A stretch of 5,086 nucleotides of DNA. Origin: Bacteroidales bacterium. Its GTDB lineage: Bacteria; Bacteroidota; Bacteroidia; Bacteroidales; UBA932. The stretch lies in NCBI GenBank assembly GCA_004556005.1, contig SFJA01000105.1, positions 1 to 5,086 of the forward strand, in the 5' to 3' direction. How positions within the stretch are numbered: position 1 is the stretch's first letter; the number at the start of each line of letters is the position of its first letter. Both the position numbers and the translations under genes were made by a program. Positions 5,071-5,086 of the stretch are shown piece after piece. The notes under the pieces were generated by a model. It did no database searches. It was not told the DNA's origin and worked only from the letters and a program-made list of their open reading frames with translations.

Positions 5071-5086
5071 ATGTGCTTAAGTTTAA
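5071..5086 (+). CDS. Possible start of a rightward gene (runs off the right edge)
   Basis: An ATG at 5071 opens a frame (MCLSL...) that reaches the right edge. It is supported only by its position: about 40 nt after a possible promoter start, behind a symmetric operator-like array and a leader hairpin. Five codons are too few to identify a product, and the true start could lie outside the window. Confidence 0.2.

Larger units (their letters stand above)
4641..5086. other. Putative replication origin and control region (no complete gene)
   Basis: These 446 bp hold no convincing complete coding region. From left to right they contain two terminator-like hairpins (up to 4700), an AT-rich stretch about 4700-4765 with the inverted pair CAATT/AATTG (about 4718-4735), five iterons (4808-4917), two adjacent CGGTGCAC sites (4919-4935), a symmetric operator-like array (4968-5008), a possible rightward promoter (5021-5028) with a third CGGTGCAC site, and a short hairpin (5049-5066). 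The AT-rich stretch is a candidate DNA-unwinding region. A 7-of-9 match to the DnaA box TTATCCACA lies at 4856-4864, overlapping iteron 3; this is weak evidence. Iterons next to a Rep_3 gene are the usual mark of an iteron-controlled theta origin. Confidence 0.7.

Noticed and set aside
1..5086. The window as a complete closed circle
   Set aside because: Joining the ends would finish the left lipoprotein after only about 25 more codons in intergenic-looking DNA. This neither proves nor excludes closure, and there is no terminal overlap to support it.
4641..5086. CRISPR array
   Set aside because: The repeats are 14 bp with 7-18 bp gaps, far too short for CRISPR repeats and spacers, and fit iterons next to a rep gene.

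Overview
The window looks like part (possibly most) of a small plasmid from a Bacteroidetes host, most likely a Bacteroidales gut bacterium. Four things point there. A Rep_3-type replication initiator lies next to a cluster of iterons. Promoter boxes match the Bacteroidetes -7 consensus TAnnTTTG. The predicted proteins belong to families typical of the group (TraO-like, DUF3575, a lipoprotein with a TraQ/DUF3872-like fold pattern). Translation starts are preceded by A-rich sequence rather than clear Shine-Dalgarno sites. Coding DNA appears moderately GC-rich, while intergenic DNA is AT-rich. All family calls were made by reading the sequence, without database searches.

Left part, minus strand (1-3508): five genes read leftwards. 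In order of transcription they are a TraO-like exported protein (2963-3508), a 338-aa protein with a BIG2/Ig-like segment and no signal peptide (1843-2859), a DUF3575 outer-membrane beta-barrel-like protein (1340-1834), a 399-aa lipoprotein with two Ig-like repeats (127-1326), and the start of a second lipoprotein (1-130) that runs off the left edge. The last four are tightly packed (gaps of 8 and 13 nt, then a 4-nt GTGA overlap). The TraO-like gene is separated from them by 97 nt holding a strong GC-rich hairpin. Four of the five products are predicted to enter the envelope, so the cluster probably builds or modifies an envelope-associated structure, perhaps an accessory of conjugative transfer. 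No relaxase, coupling protein or transfer ATPase is visible.

Middle (3509-3599): a 91-bp divergent promoter region. Leftward and rightward -7 boxes serve the TraO-like gene and rep. The rep box ends only four bases before the ATG, implying a leaderless or nearly leaderless rep mRNA.

Right part (3600-5086): the rep gene, its terminator, then about 430 bp without a convincing complete gene that looks like the replication origin. It holds five iterons (CACCNTTTATAGAA) mostly 21-22 bp apart, three copies of CGGTGCAC, a symmetric array of four GACGRAWA half-sites centred at 4988, a possible rightward promoter just after that array, and a 7-bp hairpin before a possible start codon at 5071. Rep probably binds the iterons, and the right-hand operator and promoter probably control a gene that starts at or beyond the right edge. 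Whether the window closes into a circle cannot be decided from the sequence.
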